64,000 nt of DNA from Monocercomonoides exilis. Its lineage: Eukaryota; Preaxostyla; Oxymonadida; Polymastigidae. The notes under the pieces were generated by a model, which saw nothing but the letters and a program-made list of their open reading frames with translations, was not told the origin of the DNA and did no database searches. The position numbers and the translations under genes were made by a program. Where the stretch lies: the NCBI GenBank assembly GCA_001643675.2, contig LSRY02000005.1, forward strand, positions 126,501-190,500. Reading direction: 5' to 3'. Numbering within the stretch: the first letter of the stretch is position 1; every line of letters begins with the position of its first letter. Shown piece by piece: positions 59,901-64,000 of the stretch.

Positions 59901-62900
59901 CATAAGTCGGTATTGCGAGCTTGTTCATGGTGGAGTTTTACTGAAAAATTCTGAGAGCGAAAAAGGAGGAACAATAACTTGGTCCATGGACGCAGAAGTT
60001 CAGTGGGATCAGCCAGAAAAACAGCAACGAAATTCTGATAGAAAAGATTATAAAAAACGGTCAAACGAATTGAAAGATCTTGAATTTAGTGTGTATTTGT
60101 CTATGAAACAAATAGAGGAAGGCTGGCGCACAGTTCCGTCGATAATTTCAGACGCAGTTATAACCGAGCAATGTGAACGGAAAGATAAACGAACAGAAAT
60201 CACCAGCAGCACAAGTGCAAATTCTGAAGAAGGCGTTGAAACTGGTGTCTTTGTTCGTAGAATTGAAGGAAAAGTATCAGAAGAGCAGGAGACAGAGATT
60301 CTGCAAAGCGGAAAAAGTGTAATAGTCAATGGAATAACAAAGATGGACCCAGCATCAAAAGATGAGAACGGAATCATCACTTCTTCATATGCAACAGCTG
60401 AATGGAAGGCTCGCATCTGCCTTCCAATTTACACTCGCCCAGCGTCTTCGTCTAATTCAGTGAATATTTCTTCAAATGATTCAAAGTTACCTTCACATGA
60501 GTCAAAAATACACTCAAACAGATTTTCTTATGCAAAGGCAGAATTTAGTGATGATGAAAAGAAGGAGATTAACGAGTACTATGCACAATTTAGATCTGCC
60601 ACAAAAAGGTTGCATCTGAAATTCAAAGCAGAAGTTGAAGAAGCCAAAACAATTCCAACTCCTCCTCCGCTTACCAAAGTTGGCATTGAGGATTCTTTCA
60701 CTATTGCGATTTCTCCTTCAATCATTTCTCAACTGACTGTTGATCAGCCAGTGATTGTTGACCCAGGAAATCCGAACGATCATTTAACAAATACAAAAGC
60801 CCAGCCTGTGTCATTTCCAACTTATGTGTTTTATCTGATAGCTGCATTTATATTCATTTTTATCCTTATCATCATAATCATTATCTGCGTTATAAGAAGG
60901 AAGAAAGCAAAGAAACAGAAGAATTTACAAAGAAAGACTCTTAATGAGTTTGAGATGGATGAGATAGAATATAATTCAGCTCTGGAGAAGAAGAAAACAA
61001 AGTCTTCGAAAAAGAAAAGGAAGAGAACTTCAAAGAAAATGCGAATTGCTGTTGAAAAAGACGATGATTGCTTTGATTTAAATATCGATGATGATGAATT
61101 TACAAATCCGATTTCAAAGGATGTCAAAAAGAATACCGAAAACAGATTAAGATGTGAAAAGAACGATGAATACTCTGACGAAGAATTTGAAATAGATATT
61201 GACAGTGAAGAAAGCGATGACTTTTTGAAGGACGATGACGACATGTCTATTTGTACTAATAGCTCGTTATCTTCAGCTCCTCTGCTTCAAGTTCGGAGAT
61301 CAAAGAAGTCAAGTTACAATAGCGATTCATCGTTTTTATCCTCGCCAATCATTGCAGAACCTGAAGGCATTTCCACTATTGAAATCCAAACACCAGAAAC
61401 AATGGAAATTGAACTGGAGATTGACTCTGAAGAAGAAGAAGAGAAACAAAATGAACCCGAAAGCATCACATGCAAAGAAGAAGCTCTGACAACCAAAGAG
61501 GAAAATGCTGTTGTTGATATCAAACCAAAACCTTCTGAAGCAGCTAATGAAGAGCACAACAGCGTCCACAGTGTATCAATAAACGGAGAACAACAAGACA
61601 GCCGCAGCGGAAGTCTTGTTAGCAGCAATGGATTTGGTACCAACTTTGATCAAAGCGATGACCTGGAAGATGAGGAAAACATTCGAGAAGAGACAGAAAG
61701 CTATTACACTGTGCAGCATAGTGAAGGATCTTATTTAAGTGATTCACAAGAGACGCTTGAAACAGAAGTGACTGTTAGCACAGACAAAAATGAAAAGAGC
61801 GAAGAAACAAAGAGTGTGAAATCGACTTTGTCGTCTGTTTCGTTGAATGCCTCAACACGCTCAGAAAAGTATCTTATCACTCGCAGGGCATTTTGGCAAA
61901 CAGGAAACGACATTAAAAGCTACGATGAAGGCAAGCCTCATAACTGTGTGTCGCATGCAGATGACGAAGAGTGGGACTCTGTGCTCGGCGAGCGGCAAAA
62001 AGCGTGGGACGATTTTTCAGAGAATCCTTCAATTGTTCCGAGTGTTGATGGCTCCAAATCGGAATGCGGTGGGCTGTTTGTGTTCTTCAGAGATGACTCA
62101 GATGGATTCAGTTCCGATTCTGAAGACGATTCATCAGACGGAAATTCTTGGATCGATGACGAAGAAATGAACCAAAGGCAAAAGAAGGAGAGGAAGGAGG
62201 TCAGCATTACGGGCAATGATTATGTTGTTTCTTCGCTTTCGCGAAAAGAGCAGAACAAAAGAGATAAACGAATTTTAAGAGCACTGCTACAAAAGGAAGA
62301 AGAGAAGAGACAAATGGAACTGGAAGAAAAACGCTTGAAGCTGTTGGAAGAGGATGCAAAAGAAGAGACAGAACAGTCTCCATTCACGTTTGCTTCTTCA
62401 TCAGCATCAGTTTCAGAAGTCGATAAATCTCCAAAGCTAACATCAGCAGAAGCTGCTTCATTATGCGCTCTGCAACTGACTTCAGATGGGTTGAATGACT
62501 CATCTGCCCCACTCCTTCAGAAAGACACAGCATTACCTCCTTCTTCTATGCTATCAATTCCAGTTCAGACGACTCCTTACATATTTTCTCTACAATCACC
62601 TGACCCATGCTTTACATTTTCTGCTGCTTCCAGCGAATCATCTTCAGAAACTTTACCGATTACTTCTTCTGATAATGTTGCTCCTGTCTCTACGATCGAT
62701 CCACAGATACAGTTGAGTAATGGAACGCTTCCAGATGTTGAACCTGATACTTCAAACGTTTCAGGACAGGCTGTTCCATCACATCCTAATTCACTCCTCC
62801 AATCCGATGAACAAGAGGGACTTGATCTGAAAAAACTGAATGCAGTTATTGCACAGCTGCAAAAGCCAACTGGAGAAGAAGGAATACTAATCGAAGCATC

Positions 62901-64000
62901 TGACGAATACGACGATTACAAATCTGAAATCAAACAAGATAAACTTAAAGACGAAGTTGAACTTGAAGATCCTGAAGACAATGAAGATGTATCGTTGACA
63001 AAATACCGTTCAGCATCTGAAATCTTACAAGCACCATTTTACAACACACCAACTCCACTTCCGTTTTCTCCATTCATATTTCTTCTTCGAAAGCGATCAA
63101 AAACAACAACGTCTGTGAACATATTTGCAACGTCGATGATTTGCGGATTTCCGTTCAGAACTCTCAATGCTGATAAGTCTGCTACACTTGCATCTGCTGC
63201 TTTCACTTCTTTCCCACACAGCTTCTCTTCGTTGTCAGAAGAAGAGCAGCTTTCTCTTCGTCTTCCATTTGCTGCGTCTGTTGCGCTATCTGTGTGTGTT
63301 GGCTTGTCCCATCTGGCTGATATGGACATTAGCGATCTCAAAGACGAAGAAGAGCATCTGAAAAAAGAAAAGAAGCAGGAAAAATATACAAAACAAAAAG
63401 GAAGTGCTGATGCAGCTGAAAATGCTGAGGGACAGAATTCATCAGATTCTGTTAGAAGTGGATGCAAAGATTCGTCGGCTGATGGAGGCTGTAAAGACGA
63501 TGAATCGGAGGAAGAAGAAAGCTATGAAACTGCAGAAGAAAAAGAAAGAAAACTGAAGTTAGTTCTGAAACAAAGAAAATCCATATTGAGAATGTTTTCA
63601 CCGTACAGGGTGCTATTTGGACCAGAAGGAGAATTATGTTTGTATTGGGGAACAAACAAAGCAGAAGAAGAGGGTAAACAGAGCAAAGAAGATAATAAAG
63701 ATCAGGAAGAAAGAAAAGAAGATAAATCAAATTGCAAAGCATCGATGGCTGATAATGAGACCAACAAAAAAGAAGCAGAAGATGAAGAAATAAAGATGGA
63801 TGACTTTGAAGTTGACGAAGGCATGGATGGAGGCGGATATCAAGCATTGAGATGGAAGGCTCCTGAAATAGAGGAAGAAGAAGTTTGCAACCAGAATGAG
63901 AAACTTGCTGATGATGAAGACTTTTTCACCCTAAGAACGAGAACTTTGAAGCCCTCGTCTCGCTTTTGCCTCTTTAATCTCAAATTTGGAGACGAAGACA
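53968..64000 (+). CDS. Giant single-pass receptor-like protein with kinase-like tail (3' end outside window)
   Basis: Exons: 53968-54019, 54119-55395 and 55537 to the edge; more than 3,260 residues. Exon 1 supplies a signal peptide (MKVFQVLQFILIFVIK); its donor GTAATT is the only one nearby that keeps phase. The ectodomain of about 2,200 residues is rich in Asn-glycosylation sites and beta-type sequence, with no domain I recognise. One membrane segment lies at about 60826-60895 (YLIAAFIFIFILIIIIIIC), followed by a stop-transfer RRKKAKK and a tail of over 1,000 residues rich in Glu, Asp and Ser. Near the end are kinase-like pieces: VALSVCVGLSHL (alpha-E-like), MFSPYRVLFGPEGELCLYWG where the catalytic and metal loops should be, and RWKAPEI like the APE motif. 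The HRD and DFG residues are absent, so it looks like a pseudokinase. Oxymonad surface proteins with such tails are known to me; the assignment here is inference. The frame is open to base 64000. Confidence 0.7.
55396..55536 (+). other. Intron of length 3n without stop codons
   Basis: A pyrimidine-rich 141-bp segment with donor GTTTGT and acceptor TTTTCAAAG. It is exactly 47 codons and has no stop in the gene's frame, so it could also be translated. Composition (T-rich, Phe-coding) is that of an intron, unlike the flanks. Confidence 0.65.

Noticed and set aside
1-64000. CRISPR arrays, bacterial operons, tRNA or rRNA genes.
   Set aside because: No regularly spaced repeats with unique spacers, no bacterial gene organisation and no tRNA or rRNA core sequences were seen; the region is clearly eukaryotic.
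25142-64000. TAA or TAG read as glutamine, as in some oxymonads.
   Set aside because: Conserved proteins end at TAA at the expected C-terminus (Prp8, E2), and no conserved frame needs an in-frame TAA or TAG.

Overview
This window is protist nuclear DNA. It has long AT-rich spacers, purine-rich coding strands, eight protein-coding genes, many short introns (about 49-211 bp) and a spliceosome core protein. Standard code fits: TAA and TGA both end conserved proteins, so TAA is not reassigned to Gln. Five gene models are close to certain or well supported: Prp8, a P4-type ATPase, a UBC7/UBE2G2-type E2, an MRG-domain protein and a tectonic. Two genes (tectonic and a CFAP69-like protein) indicate an organism that builds flagella. 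Giant beta-helix surface proteins and receptors with kinase-like tails resemble what I know from oxymonads and relatives (Preaxostyla, Monocercomonoides-like); that placement is inference.

Layout. 1-7637 (-) is the 5' part of a giant secreted beta-helix protein that runs off the left edge. 7638-9869 is an AT-rich spacer with two adjoining inverted-repeat elements. 9870-16907 (+) is a ten-exon P4-ATPase. 17306-24986 (-) is PRP8, divergent from 25142-35320 (+), the CFAP69-like giant. 36013-about 38850 (-) is the MRG gene. 38853-41202 is a second AT-rich spacer with related inverted repeats. 41203-43494 (+) is an eleven-exon tectonic. 43829-44674 (-) is the E2. 44917-53674 (-) is a membrane protein with a LamG-like ectodomain and cytoplasmic B-box-like zinc fingers. 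53968 to beyond 64000 (+) is a giant single-pass receptor with a degenerate kinase-like tail.

The genes are not an operon. They fall into housekeeping (splicing, lipid flipping, ubiquitin, chromatin), flagellar (transition zone, axonemal armadillo protein) and cell-surface groups. Two divergent pairs share short upstream regions: PRP8/CFAP69-like (155 bp) and the two membrane receptors (293 bp). A recurrent theme is Ser- or Glu/Asp-rich inserts placed in loops of otherwise conserved domains, making several proteins two to three times their usual size. Introns share an unusual 5' splice-site pattern, GTNTG.
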